A stretch of DNA of 64,000 nucleotides from Sphingomonas glacialis (GCF_014653575.1 NZ_BNAQ01000005.1:62001-126000), one strand, 5' to 3'. Positions 9,631 to 18,112 are shown, numbered from the stretch's first letter. The notes: generated by a model from the letters alone, not told the origin. Program-made: numbers and translations.

Positions 9631-11139
9631 GTGGAACATTTAACGGTCAATCCCTGGGCATCGCTCGCCTATCTCGTCGCCGGGGTGTGCTTCATCCTCG
9701 CGCTGCGCGGGCTGTCGAGCCCGGCGACCTCGCAGCGCGGCAACCGCATGGGCATCATCGGCATGACCATCGCGGTGGTGACGACGCTCATCACGCACGT
9801 CCCGACAATCCAGACGCTCGCGGTCGGGACGACCGACACCGGCTTCGACTATGTCGCGATGCTGTCGCGCATCGATGCGCTGACCTTCGTCGAGATCCTC
9901 GCCGCGATCGGCATCGGCGCGGTGATCGGCGTGACCACGGCGCGCCGCATCGCGATGACCGACATGCCGCAGCTCGTCGCGGCGTTCCATTCGCTGGTCG
10001 GTCTGGCTGCAGTGCTCGTCGCGTGCGCTGCCTATCTGAACCCCGGTGCGTTCGGCATCGCGCAGATGCTTGTCACCGACACCGGCGTGCCGCTCGCCTA
10101 CATCTTCCCGGTCAGCCGGATCGAAATGGGCCTCGGCGTCGCGATCGGCGCGATCACCTTCTCGGGCTCGGTCATCGCCTTCCTCAAGCTCAACGGCAAT
10201 ATGGGCGGCAAGCCGATCATGCTGCCGGGGCGCCATGTCATCAATCTCGGCGTGCTCGCCGCGATCCTCGGGCTGATCGCCTATTTCACGCAGGACCAGA
10301 GCCCGTGGATCTTCTGGACGATCACGGCGCTGAGCTTCGTGATCGGCTTTCTGCTGATCATCCCGATCGGCGGCGCGGACATGCCGGTCGTCGTGTCGAT
10401 GCTCAATTCCTATTCGGGCTGGGCGGCGGCGGCGATGGGATTCACGTTGCACAATACGGCGATGATCATCACTGGTGCGCTGGTCGGCTCGTCGGGCGCG
10501 ATCCTCAGCTACATCATGTGCAAGGCGATGAACCGCAGCTTCATCAGCGTGATCGCGGGCGGCTTCGGCGGCGACAGCGCAGGCGGTGCGGCGGCAGCTG
10601 CGACCGACCGACCCTGGAAGCGCGGCAGCGCCGAGGACGCCGCCTTCCTGCTCGGCCAGGCCGAACAGGTCATCATCGTGCCGGGCTACGGCATGGCAGT
10701 GAGCCAGGCGCAGCACGTGCTGCGCGAGATGGGCGACAAGCTCAAGGAACATGGCGTCCGCGTGAAATATGCGATCCATCCGGTCGCAGGCCGCATGCCG
10801 GGGCACATGAACGTGCTGCTCGCCGAGGCGAACGTGCCGTATGACGACGTGTTCGAGCTCGAGGACATCAACTCCGAATTCGCGCAGACCGACGTCGCCT
10901 TCGTGATCGGCGCCAACGACGTCACCAACCCGGCGGCCAAGACCGACAAGACCTCGCCGATCTACGGCATGCCCGTGCTCGACGTCGAAAAGGCCAAGAC
11001 CGTGTTGTTCATCAAGCGCTCGATGGGCGGGGTCGGCTATGCCGGCGTCGACAACGACGTGTTCTACATGGACAACACGATGATGCTGCTTGGCGACGCC
11101 AAGAAGATGGTCGAGGAAATCGTCAAGGCGATCGAATAA
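9631..11139 (+). CDS. pntB: NAD(P) transhydrogenase, beta subunit
   Basis: A 502-residue protein with about eight N-terminal transmembrane helices and a C-terminal NADP(H)-binding domain. Key blocks are GADMPVVVSMLNSYSGWAAA, the membrane loop typical of PntB, and the NADP site VPGYGMAVSQAQH, then HPVAGRMPGHMNVLLAEANV and FVIGANDVTNPAA. The frame is open upstream to 9541, but that part is encoded by the repeat element. The GTG at 9631, giving VEHLTVNPWASLAYLVAG, matches the family N-terminus, with AAGGGG upstream as ribosome site. Together with PntAA and PntAB it makes the proton-driven NADPH source in the inner membrane. Confidence 0.93.
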   Translation: MEHLTVNPWASLAYLVAGVCFILALRGLSSPATSQRGNRMGIIGMTIAVVTTLITHVPTIQTLAVGTTDTGFDYVAMLSRIDALTFVEILAAIGIGAVIGVTTARRIAMTDMPQLVAAFHSLVGLAAVLVACAAYLNPGAFGIAQMLVTDTGVPLAYIFPVSRIEMGLGVAIGAITFSGSVIAFLKLNGNMGGKPIMLPGRHVINLGVLAAILGLIAYFTQDQSPWIFWTITALSFVIGFLLIIPIGGADMPVVVSMLNSYSGWAAAAMGFTLHNTAMIITGALVGSSGAILSYIMCKAMNRSFISVIAGGFGGDSAGGAAAAATDRPWKRGSAEDAAFLLGQAEQVIIVPGYGMAVSQAQHVLREMGDKLKEHGVRVKYAIHPVAGRMPGHMNVLLAEANVPYDDVFELEDINSEFAQTDVAFVIGANDVTNPAAKTDKTSPIYGMPVLDVEKAKTVLFIKRSMGGVGYAGVDNDVFYMDNTMMLLGDAKKMVEEIVKAIE

Positions 11140-11335
11140 GCGCGCGCCGATCCGGCGGGATTGTCCGGGGCGTTCCAAAGCGGTCTCGTCCGTTTCGGAT
11201 CTGATTGCTGATTCGATCCCTGAGCTCCGCGGCGGTTACCCCCGAATCGGCGTGACTTAGGCTACCCCGTTTCGGAGTAATGCGTAATTTGCGGATGTCG
11301 GCACGGCATCCGCCGGGCATTGGGGGCGGGCGGGC

Positions 11336-12298
11336 ATGATGGCGATCACGCAATCGACGAACTGGTCCGCCCGCGGCGCTTCGGGCGGGGGCGTGTTGAT
11401 CATCGCGGACCAGGACGCAGTCCGAAACGCCGAGGATGCGGTCGCCGCGGCGCAAGGACGCTTGCTCGCCCGCGTCGGGTGGGCTGACGCGCTCGACCGG
11501 TTCGAGCAGCAAGGCGCGGTCGGAATCGTGCTCGCCGAAGCTGCCGGGGTCGACGATGCGGTGCTCGCCCATGTGCTGCCGGTGCTCGACGGCATCGCGC
11601 GTCGCGACACCACCCGCATCGTCGCGACGATCGAACCGCGCCAGATCGATCTGGTTGCAGGGGCGCTGACCGGGGCGGGCGTCGATCTGCTATGTGGCCC
11701 GACACTCGCCGATCGCGTCGTCGCGCTGTGTCTGGCCGCCAGCGGGCACGGCGAGCGCGCCTATGACGTCGTGCGCGAGAGCGAAGCCACGCGACTGCGG
11801 CGCCTGCACGAAGAAGTCGCGCGGATCGCCGAAACGCTCGCGCGGCTGACGCGCGATGACTCGGCACCCCATGCCGATCCTGGCTTCGCCCACAGCGTCG
11901 AGGAGCCGACGCTATCGTATCGCACGCAGTCGATCGACGCGCCGCCCGTGGAGATTGCCGCCCGCGAGATCCGCAAGGCGATTCGCGCGCGACGCTTGCG
12001 CGACCAGCATTTCGGCGCAGGACTGTTCGAGGACCCTGCCTGGGACATGCTGCTCGATCTGTTCGCCGCCGAATTGGAGCGAGCGCAAGTTTCGGTATCG
12101 AGCCTGTGCATCGCCGCGGCGGTGGCGCCAACGACCGCGCTGCGCTGGATCGCACGGATGACCGAAGCGGGGCTGTTCGAACGCCGTCCCGATCCCTTCG
12201 ACCGCCGCCGCGCGTTCATGGGCCTTTCGCGGCGCGCGAGTATGGGGATGCGGCACTATTTCGCGGCATTGCGGGCCGCTGGGATGGCGCTTGGCTAG
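11336..12298 (+). CDS. MarR-type winged-helix regulator with an N-terminal receiver-like region
   Basis: A 320-residue protein. The C-terminal third holds a winged helix-turn-helix (ELERAQVSVSSLCIAAAVAP, TTALRWIARMTEAGLFERRP, then DRRRAFMGLSR), the recognition helix, wing and 'DRR' of MarR-like proteins. The first 150 residues show alternating hydrophobic strands and helices (GVLIIADQDAV, VGIVLAEAAG, RIVATIEP) resembling a degenerate receiver or Rossmann fold without a clear phosphoacceptor Asp. A linker of about 60 residues separates the two. I recall similar proteins in sphingomonads but no assigned role. Two ATGs in a row at 11336 and 11339 are possible starts. The 196-base upstream gap has no other gene. 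Confidence 0.65.
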   Translation: MMAITQSTNWSARGASGGGVLIIADQDAVRNAEDAVAAAQGRLLARVGWADALDRFEQQGAVGIVLAEAAGVDDAVLAHVLPVLDGIARRDTTRIVATIEPRQIDLVAGALTGAGVDLLCGPTLADRVVALCLAASGHGERAYDVVRESEATRLRRLHEEVARIAETLARLTRDDSAPHADPGFAHSVEEPTLSYRTQSIDAPPVEIAAREIRKAIRARRLRDQHFGAGLFEDPAWDMLLDLFAAELERAQVSVSSLCIAAAVAPTTALRWIARMTEAGLFERRPDPFDRRRAFMGLSRRASMGMRHYFAALRAAGMALG

Positions 12299-12377
12299 TG
12301 GCTTTGGCGATCGGCCGGCTTGCCTTGCGCCGCAAGGCGTGGCAGTCGCGCTCCACCGACGCGCCAAAGCGCGATTG

Positions 12378-12453
12378 GGGCGATTAGCTCAGTTGGTAGA
12401 GCGTCTCGTTTACACCGAGAATGTCGGCGGTTCGAGCCCGTCATCGCCCACCA
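12378..12453 (+). tRNA. tRNA-Val (anticodon UAC)
   Basis: A 76-base cloverleaf. The acceptor stem GGGCGAT pairs with ATCGCCC, followed by A and an encoded CCA. The D arm is GCTCAGTTGGTAGAGC. The anticodon stem TCTCG/CGAGA encloses the loop TTTACAC with anticodon TAC. The T arm is GGCGGTTCGAGCCCGTC. It reads GUA and probably other valine codons. Confidence 0.95.
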
Positions 12454-12581
12454 CTCCCACCGCCTCCCCTTGCCACACACGCGTCGCTTCCCGCCGAAAT
12501 GGGTGCGTCTCCGCTCAGTCGTGTTCAAAGCCTTGATAGACTTGTCGCTGCCAAAACCTGGCAAAAACAAGGAGGATCATC

Positions 12582-12947
12582 ATGGCGACGCACGAGCATG
12601 CATCATTCGATTCGGAGATCATCAAGCAATCGCTGGCGGCCGCGAAGGCGCATAGCGATGAGCTGCACGCGAGCCTGGCCCCCGGCGCGATGGAACTGAC
12701 CGACGGCGCGATGATGATCGGGGCGCAGTGCATCAGTGTCACGGTCAAGAACCACAAGGTCTGCATCAACCTGCCGCTCGGCATCGGGAGTAAGTGCTTC
12801 ACCGTCCCCGCCTGGGTGCCCGAGGGCACCGCGGTGCAGGCGTGCCTCGACATTTGCACCAAATGGGGCATCCCGTGCGGCGTCCAGGTCACGCTGTCGG
12901 TCGCCGGCAAGCTCATCCTCAAAAAGGGCTTCGGCTGCAGCTGCTGA
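12582..12947 (+). CDS. Orphan cysteine-rich small protein
   Basis: Not recognised. A 121-residue protein with a very strong ribosome site (AAGGAGG at about 12570). The first 45 residues are polar and rich in His, Ala and Glu, with no signal peptide. The remainder carries eight cysteines at about 50, 61, 72, 88, 92, 99, 119 and 121; the first three are spaced by eleven residues and the protein ends GFGCSC. The core alternates hydrophobic strands (ISVTVKNHKVCINLPL, GVQVTLSVAGKLILKKG), suggesting a small beta-rich domain with metal or disulfide bonds. A leader-plus-core layout resembling peptide natural-product precursors is possible, but no modifying enzyme is adjacent. Confidence 0.7.
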   Translation: MATHEHASFDSEIIKQSLAAAKAHSDELHASLAPGAMELTDGAMMIGAQCISVTVKNHKVCINLPLGIGSKCFTVPAWVPEGTAVQACLDICTKWGIPCGVQVTLSVAGKLILKKGFGCSC

Positions 12948-12994
12948 GGGGATGGGGCGGGGCGGCGTTGCCGTTCCCGCCTTCCCGGCGTGCG

Positions 12995-13774
12995 TTACGA
13001 CGGGCGCTGGGGCCGTGCGATCTCGAACAGGCGCGGCCAGTTCTTGCCCGTCACGTAGAGCTTATGCGCGGCACGATCGTACGCGATCCCGTTGGGTACC
13101 GAATCGCGATCGGTTGTGCCCACTTGCGCGATCAGCGGCGCGAGGTCGATCACGCCGCGGACATGCCCGTCGGCGGGATCGATCCGCACGATATAGCGCG
13201 TCATCCAAATGTTCGCGAGAATCTCGCCATCGACATATTCGAGCTCGTTGAGCCGTTCGAGCGGTCGCCCGCCGAGCGTCACGGTAAGCCGGCGCACGAC
13301 TTTCTGCGTCTTGGGATCGAGATAGCGCAGCACGGGCGTCCCGTCGGACAGGATCAGATTGCGGCCGTCCTCGGTCATCGCCCAGCCTTCGCCATCATAG
13401 CGGAAGCCGCCGCTGCGCTTGAGCGCGGGCAAGCTCCAGCGGAAGCCCTGGCCGCCGTGCCAAGTGACGCTGAAAAGGTCGTTGCGCCACGCGACGATCC
13501 CCTCGCCGAACAGCGCGGGCGGGAGCTTCGCGCGGGCGAGGACGCGACCGCTCGTCAGGTCGACGCGGCGGATGTCAGATTGTCCCTCGCGGCCGGTGCT
13601 TTCGTAAAGCGTGCCGCGGTCGATCAGCAGGCCTTCGGTGAACGCGCTGGTGTCGTGCGGATAGCTTGCGAGGATGCGCGCCGGTTCGGGCGTGATCGGC
13701 GCAGGCGTGGCGACGGGCGCGGGCGCGGCGGCGCCTTGCAGCGCGGCCAGGGCGGCGAGCAGCAGAGCGCGCAT
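12995..13774 (-). CDS. Glutaminyl-peptide cyclotransferase (glutamine cyclotransferase family)
   Basis: A 259-residue exported protein with a signal peptide (MRALLLAALAALQGAAA). The body matches the bacterial/plant-type glutaminyl cyclase family, a five-bladed propeller that converts N-terminal glutamine to pyroglutamate. Recognisable blocks are YPHDTSAFTEGLLIDRGTLY, ESTGREGQS, GEGIVAW, GFRYDGEGWAMTEDGRNLIL, LNELEYVDGEILANIW and SVPNGIAYD...LYVTGKNWPRLFEI, the last containing the family's typical 'TGK.W..L'. The frame opens 13 codons earlier, but the ATG at 13774 begins the signal peptide. It overlaps the upstream regulator gene by one base (TGATG), so the two are probably coupled. Confidence 0.87.
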   Translation of the reverse strand: MRALLLAALAALQGAAAPAPVATPAPITPEPARILASYPHDTSAFTEGLLIDRGTLYESTGREGQSDIRRVDLTSGRVLARAKLPPALFGEGIVAWRNDLFSVTWHGGQGFRWSLPALKRSGGFRYDGEGWAMTEDGRNLILSDGTPVLRYLDPKTQKVVRRLTVTLGGRPLERLNELEYVDGEILANIWMTRYIVRIDPADGHVRGVIDLAPLIAQVGTTDRDSVPNGIAYDRAAHKLYVTGKNWPRLFEIARPQRPS

Positions 13775-14358
13775 CACAGGCTGCGCACCAAGGTGACGGC
13801 GGTCGCGATCCATGCCGGGTCGGCGACGACTTGCTGGCGCGACCCCGGTCCGAGCGGGAGCAGATGGAGCTTGCCGCCGCCGCCGGCTGGTTCTGGCCCC
13901 TCACGACCGATCAGTCGCCCGAACAGGAAGCGGCCGGCGGGGCGCGGGACGAGGACGTCGCGATTGAGTGCACTGGCAAAGCGATCGGGTGCGATCCGCG
14001 CGCACCAGATCTGGTCGCCCGCGCGATATTCGCCGACCCCGGCCTGGACGCTGACCGCGACATGCTCTGGCGCGGCGCTTGGTGGGACGATCGTCGCGGG
14101 CTGACGCGGAGCGTGCGCGCCGCTTGGATCGAGCAGCGCGGCGACGGCGATCTCGACGCGGTCGGGCAGCGTGACGAGATCGGCCGCCTGAACGCCGAGT
14201 GCTGCTGCGATACGGTTTAGCCAGGCGACGGAAACTGTGCGCGTTCCGGTTTCGAGGCGGCCGATCGTTTGGGCGGTGGTTGGCGGGACGCAGGCGCGGG
14301 CGACGTCGTCGAGCGTCATCCCCTTGGCGCGACGGACTTCGCGAATCGCGGTGATCAT
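13774..14358 (-). CDS. XRE-family helix-turn-helix regulator
   Basis: A 194-residue protein with an N-terminal XRE/lambda-repressor helix-turn-helix: ITAIREVRRAKGMTLDDVAR, then QTIGRLETGTRTVSVAWLNR and IAAALGV, with the third helix carrying the recognition residues. The remainder (about 70-194) has short beta strands (EHVAVSVQAGVGEYRAGDQI, DVLVPRPAGRFLFGRLI) that resemble an S24/peptidase-like or cupin-like sensor fold, without a confident match. The ATG at 14358 is chosen over a TTG two codons earlier because AGGAG lies seven bases upstream. It is translationally coupled to the glutaminyl cyclase gene. Confidence 0.78.
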   Translation of the reverse strand: MITAIREVRRAKGMTLDDVARACVPPTTAQTIGRLETGTRTVSVAWLNRIAAALGVQAADLVTLPDRVEIAVAALLDPSGAHAPRQPATIVPPSAAPEHVAVSVQAGVGEYRAGDQIWCARIAPDRFASALNRDVLVPRPAGRFLFGRLIGREGPEPAGGGGKLHLLPLGPGSRQQVVADPAWIATAVTLVRSL

Positions 14359-14449
14359 CGGCAAGCTCCTAACCAGATCGGTTTTTTCGCTGTCCTACAA
14401 GCGCGCCCGCATGGCAATCCCCTACGCGACTCAAGCAAGGAGCTGAACG

Positions 14450-14911
14450 ATGCGGGAGCTGGTTGAGCGCAATTTCATAGACGGTGTGGTGGGCGACGCG
14501 CCAGCGGCGAAGGGAGGGCGCCGGGTGACGGTCAACCAGGCCGAGTCGCCGCTCGCTTGGCTGCGGGCGCGCGGGCTGGTCGACGCGCGGCAGTTCGAGG
14601 CGGGCGAGCGGTTGCGCGCCGATTACGAGCGCGCGGCGATCGCGCCGCGAGTCACGATGAGCTGGAGTGCGCGCGTCGATGGCGGGAGCGATGCGCTCGA
14701 CCCGACGCTTGCGCAGATCGCCGCCAAGCGCCGCTTCGACGCGGCGATCGCGGCGGTCGGCAAGGGGTTGAGCGATGTACTGTGGCGTGTGGTGTGCGCG
14801 GGCGAGGGGCTGCCGGTCGCCGAAAAGGCGCTCGGCTGGCCACAGCGCGCGGGGCGGCTGGTGCTGACGCTCGCGCTCGACCGGCTGGCCGATTTCTACG
14901 GTCTGCGATGA
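14450..14911 (+). CDS. DUF6456 domain protein
   Basis: A 153-residue protein with the block VNQAESPLAWLRARGLVDAR followed by QFEAGERLRADYERAAIAPR and VTMSWSARVDGG. I recognise this as the DUF6456 family found in alphaproteobacteria. The C-terminal half (ALGWPQRAGRLVLTLALDRL) is helical and may include a helix-turn-helix. The ATG at 14450 has GGAGC at a good distance. It is divergent from the XRE gene across a 91-base gap that must hold both promoters. Function unknown; a DNA-binding role is only a guess. Confidence 0.72.
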   Translation: MRELVERNFIDGVVGDAPAAKGGRRVTVNQAESPLAWLRARGLVDARQFEAGERLRADYERAAIAPRVTMSWSARVDGGSDALDPTLAQIAAKRRFDAAIAAVGKGLSDVLWRVVCAGEGLPVAEKALGWPQRAGRLVLTLALDRLADFYGLR

Positions 14912-14980
14912 AGCGGCGTGGCGCGGCTCTTAACCACGCTCGCGCACGTTTCCCTCATTCCTATCACGGAAACCCGCGGC

Positions 14981-15244
14981 ATGCCCTTGTCGACCCATGC
15001 CGCGCACTTGCAACACCAGATCAACACGCAGCTCGAGCTGGCCGGACTGGCACTGTGCGATTCGATTCGCGCGATGCACGAGGATCTCGAAAAGCTGTAC
15101 CGCTCGCAACTCGTCGCGCTGGTGTTGGCCGAGCAGCTCGCTCTGGCGCAGGAGCTACAGCCGACGAGGCCCACGCCAAGGTGCGCAGCCGCGGCATGGT
15201 CCTATGGGGTGCCGATGCTGCACGACGTTACGCACCCGGTATAA
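14981..15244 (+). CDS. Hypothetical 87-residue protein
   Basis: Not recognised. From the ATG at 14981 it reads MPLSTHAAHLQHQINTQLEL, then a long amphipathic helix with DSIRAMHEDLEKLYRSQLVA and LVLAEQLALAQEL, and a proline-rich tail. The helical middle looks like a genuine coiled-coil-like protein rather than noise. The start is weak (no good ribosome site) and the frame is open to 14918. It lies between the DUF6456 and DUF2855 genes on the same strand. Confidence 0.4.
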   Translation: MPLSTHAAHLQHQINTQLELAGLALCDSIRAMHEDLEKLYRSQLVALVLAEQLALAQELQPTRPTPRCAAAAWSYGVPMLHDVTHPV

Positions 15245-15301
15245 CGCTGGCCTCGCACCGCGCGGCACGCCAAGGTGCGCCGACGCAACGAGGAGACTGC
15301 C

Positions 15302-16381
15302 ATGCCGATCAAGCGGGAAATGCTCGTGCGCCGCGATGCGCTCGACCAATTGGCGGTGAACGAAACGCTCGTGTCGGACCCAGGCGCAGGCGAGGTGCTG
15401 CTCCAGGTCGAGGCGATCGCGATCACCGCCAATACCGTGACCAACGGCGTGGTCGGCGAGACCGTCGGCTATTGGAAGTTCTTCCCCGCGCCCGAGGGGT
15501 GGGGCGTGGTGCCGGCCTGGGGCTTTGCGCGCGTCGTCGCCTCGCGCTGCGCGGAGATCGCGGTCGGCGAGCGCGTCTATGGCTTCATGCCGATGGCATC
15601 GCACCTGCTCGTCACGCCCGGCAAGATCGGCCGCGGGCTGTTCCGCGACATGGCGCCGCACCGCCAGCCGATGAGCGCGGTCTACAACCAATATCGCCGG
15701 CTCGGCGCCGAACTGCCCGCGACGCCCGAGCGCGAGGCGCTGCGGATGCTGTTCGAGCCGCTGTTCCTGACAAGCTTCCTGATCGAGGACGCGCTGCGCC
15801 GCGCCGACCACCACGGCGCGCAAAGCGTCGTGCTGACGAGCGCATCGAGCAAGACCGCGCTCGCCGCCGCCTATGTGCTGCGGGCGCGCAGCCCCGGCTT
15901 GACGCGGATCGGGCTGACCGCGGCCGCCAATGTCGGCTTCGTCGAGGGCACCGGGCTGTACGACAGCGTGCTCGCCTACGATGCGATCGATACGCTCGCC
16001 CCGACGGGATCGAGCGTGCTGATCGATTTCGCCGGCGATGCCGCAGTGCTCGAGGCGGTCTATGCGCGGCTGGCGGGGCGGATCGCGCACAGCCTGCGCG
16101 TCGGGGTGACGCATCACGACGCCGCCACCGCGTCCGCGCTGCCGCTCGCTCCCAAGCCCGTCTGGTTCTTTGCGCCCGACGCTGCGACGACGCTGATCGG
16201 CGAGATCGGCCAGGACGCGTTCAACGTGGCGGTCGCGGCGCAGTGGGACGGCTTTGTCGAGCTTGCGGCGGGGCTGGTGAAAGTCGCCGAGGACAGCGGG
16301 ATCGATGCGCTCCAGCGGATCTGGCGGTTGCAGGTCGCGGGGCAGGCGAAGCCCGACACCGGCTATTGCATCCGGTTCTGA
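15302..16381 (+). CDS. DUF2855 family protein (quinone-oxidoreductase-like)
   Basis: A 359-residue protein of the DUF2855 family, related to the medium-chain dehydrogenase fold but without its usual zinc or clear NADPH motif. Characteristic blocks are EVLLQVEAIAITANTVTNGV, VVPAWGFARVVAS, GERVYGFMPMASHLLV, APHRQPMSAVYNQYRR, FLTSFLIEDAL, and VVLTSASSKTALAAAYVL, where a nucleotide-binding site would sit. Function is not established. The ATG at 15302 follows GGAGA. The gene stands alone, with a GC hairpin (16406-16425) before dapF. Confidence 0.85.
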   Translation: MPIKREMLVRRDALDQLAVNETLVSDPGAGEVLLQVEAIAITANTVTNGVVGETVGYWKFFPAPEGWGVVPAWGFARVVASRCAEIAVGERVYGFMPMASHLLVTPGKIGRGLFRDMAPHRQPMSAVYNQYRRLGAELPATPEREALRMLFEPLFLTSFLIEDALRRADHHGAQSVVLTSASSKTALAAAYVLRARSPGLTRIGLTAAANVGFVEGTGLYDSVLAYDAIDTLAPTGSSVLIDFAGDAAVLEAVYARLAGRIAHSLRVGVTHHDAATASALPLAPKPVWFFAPDAATTLIGEIGQDAFNVAVAAQWDGFVELAAGLVKVAEDSGIDALQRIWRLQVAGQAKPDTGYCIRF

Positions 16382-16405
16382 CCCACGCGGCGCTCGCCGT
16401 CCGTT

Positions 16406-16425
16406 GCGCGCGAGTCATCGCGCGC
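16406..16425. other. GC-rich hairpin between DUF2855 gene and dapF-like gene
   Basis: GCGCGCGA-GTCA-TCGCGCGC is a perfect 8-bp stem with a 4-base loop, located 24 bases after the DUF2855 stop. No T-tract follows. It may be a 3' end structure for the upstream transcript. Confidence 0.4.
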
Positions 16426-16465
16426 GGCTTGTTGCCCTCCCCGTGCACCCGTTAAGGCGCTGACC

Positions 16466-17410
16466 ATGCAGATCGACTTTCTCAAATGCCACGGTTCGGG
16501 CAATGATTTCCCGCTGATCGACGCGCGCGACCTCGCGCTGTCCGAAGACGAATGGGCGCGCGTCGCGGTCGCGCTCGCGGATCGCGGCGGGAGTGTGGGG
16601 GGCGACGGGATCCTGCTGCTCACCGCCGGTGATGCGACGCACGATTTCGGGATGCGGATGTTCAATTCGGATGGGAGCGAGGCCGAGACGTGCCTCAACG
16701 GCTTGCGCTGCGTCGCGCGCGCCGGGTTCGAGGCATTGGGGATCGACGAGGCGCGCGTGCGGCTCAAGTTGTCGGACGCGCACGTCTCGCGCGATCCCGA
16801 TCTTGCCGCGGGCGTGGTGACGATCCGCGAGGTGGCCGGCCCGGTCGATCTCGACGTGTCGCACTGGCCGATGCACATTGGCGTCGAGCGGATCGTCGAG
16901 GCGCCGATCGCGCCGCTCGGCAGCGAGCGCGTGTTTACCGCAGTGGCGATTCCCAACCCGCATCTCGTCTGCTTCGTCGAGACGATCGCCGAGGCGGAGC
17001 TCGTCGCGCTCGGCACACAATGCGAGGCGGCGCCCGACTGGCTGCCCAACCGCGCCAACGTCTCGTTCGTCGAAGTGCGCGGCGCCAATCTGCTGTTCGT
17101 GCGCACCTTCGAGCGCGGCGTCGGCCTCACCGACAGTTGCGGCAGCGCGATGGCGGCATCGACCTACGCCGCGTGCCTGACGCGGCGCTGCGGCTTCGGC
17201 ACCGAGATCACGGTGCACAATCGCGGCGGGCTGGTCCGTGCCGAGGCGCGCGAGGACGGGATGGTGCGCCTCTCGGGCAATGCGACGGTCGAATGGCGCG
17301 GTTCGGTCGATATTCATCTCGCGACGCGCACAGCCGGGCCCGTCACCGTGACGACGCGCCATGACGAGGAAGTCGCGGCGTGGCGCGGGGTGGTCGACGC
17401 GATCGTCTGA
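16466..17410 (+). CDS. dapF: Divergent diaminopimelate epimerase-like protein
   Basis: A 314-residue DapF-family protein. DapF interconverts LL- and meso-diaminopimelate for lysine and peptidoglycan using two cysteines in two homologous halves. The start MQIDFLKCHGSGNDF is the family N-terminus. Both cysteine sites exist but differ from consensus: SEAETCLNGLRC replaces the usual CGNGARC, and TDSCGSAMAAS replaces ACGTGACA. IPNPHLVCFVE and RTFERGVGLTDSCG are conserved. The changes around the catalytic cysteines, and the loose C-terminal tail after NGG-like HNRGGLV, suggest a paralogue or altered substrate. Expression probably starts in the 84-base gap upstream. Confidence 0.78.
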   Translation: MQIDFLKCHGSGNDFPLIDARDLALSEDEWARVAVALADRGGSVGGDGILLLTAGDATHDFGMRMFNSDGSEAETCLNGLRCVARAGFEALGIDEARVRLKLSDAHVSRDPDLAAGVVTIREVAGPVDLDVSHWPMHIGVERIVEAPIAPLGSERVFTAVAIPNPHLVCFVETIAEAELVALGTQCEAAPDWLPNRANVSFVEVRGANLLFVRTFERGVGLTDSCGSAMAASTYAACLTRRCGFGTEITVHNRGGLVRAEAREDGMVRLSGNATVEWRGSVDIHLATRTAGPVTVTTRHDEEVAAWRGVVDAIV

Positions 17411-17481
17411 GATTGGGCCGGTTCGGTCGCAACCAAAGCGGGGTCGAGTCGTTATCGTGCCGTAACCAATTGGAGGTCCCT

Positions 17482-18030
17482 ATGCGCCGTCTCGCTTCTC
17501 TTGTCCCCGCGTTCGCGCTGTTGCTTGCCGGCGTTACGCCTGCGCTCGCCCAGACCCAGGCCGAAGATCAGCGCTTCGCCCAGGCGCAGCAGCGTCTCGA
17601 CACCGAGCTCGGTATCTTCCGGGCCGAGTTCGATCGCTACCAGCAAGCGCGCGCGCGCGGCTATCGCGACGTCCGCCCGGCCTATAACGACTCGCGCTAT
17701 GCCGACCCGCGGTATGCCGATCCGCGCTACGACGACCGCTATGAGGCGGGCTATGACCCGACGCGCTATTATCGCGCCGATCCGAACCGCTATCAGGAGC
17801 GTGTGCTGAGCAGCGACGACCGCATCTATCGCGGCAGCGACGACCGCTATTACTGCAAGCGCAACGACGGCACGACGGGCCTGATCGTCGGCGCGGTCGG
17901 TGGCGGTGCGCTCGGCAACGTGATTGCAGGTGGCCATTCGCGCGGCGTCGGCACGATCCTCGGCGCGATTGCCGGTGGCGTGCTCGGCAAGAGCGTCGAC
18001 CAGAACAACAGCGAGGTCCGCTGCCGCTAA
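17482..18030 (+). CDS. Secreted glycine-zipper envelope protein with Tyr/Arg-rich repeats
   Basis: A 182-residue protein with a signal peptide (MRRLASLVPAFALLLAGVTPALA, cleaved before QTQ). A helical region (DQRFAQAQQRLDTELGIFRA) is followed by a repetitive YADPRYADPRYDDRYE stretch around residues 75-95. A block YRGSDDRYYCKRNDGTTG then leads into two glycine-zipper segments (VGAVGGGALGNVIAGG, ILGAIAGGVLGKSVD). It shares the last half of this layout with the protein at 5378-5752, so the two are paralogues. The ATG at 17482 has TGGAGG upstream. Outer-membrane or periplasmic location is likely; function unknown. Confidence 0.8.
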   Translation: MRRLASLVPAFALLLAGVTPALAQTQAEDQRFAQAQQRLDTELGIFRAEFDRYQQARARGYRDVRPAYNDSRYADPRYADPRYDDRYEAGYDPTRYYRADPNRYQERVLSSDDRIYRGSDDRYYCKRNDGTTGLIVGAVGGGALGNVIAGGHSRGVGTILGAIAGGVLGKSVDQNNSEVRCR

Positions 18031-18055
18031 AGCGAACCAAAGCGGTACAAACCGC

Positions 18056-18084
18056 TTGACATCGTCGCGCTGTTTTGGTACATA
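18056..18084 (+). promoter_or_regulatory. Sigma-70-type promoter in front of the GTA-like cluster
   Basis: A perfect TTGACA (18056-18061) is followed, after a 17-base spacer, by TACATA (18079-18084). The -35 is exact and spacing is optimal; the -10 matches TATAAT at three of six positions. The predicted start near 18091 gives a leader that runs straight into the hairpin at 18113-18150. Confidence 0.6.
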
Positions 18085-18112
18085 ACAGGAACGATGCAGA
18101 ATTGCGACCTTG

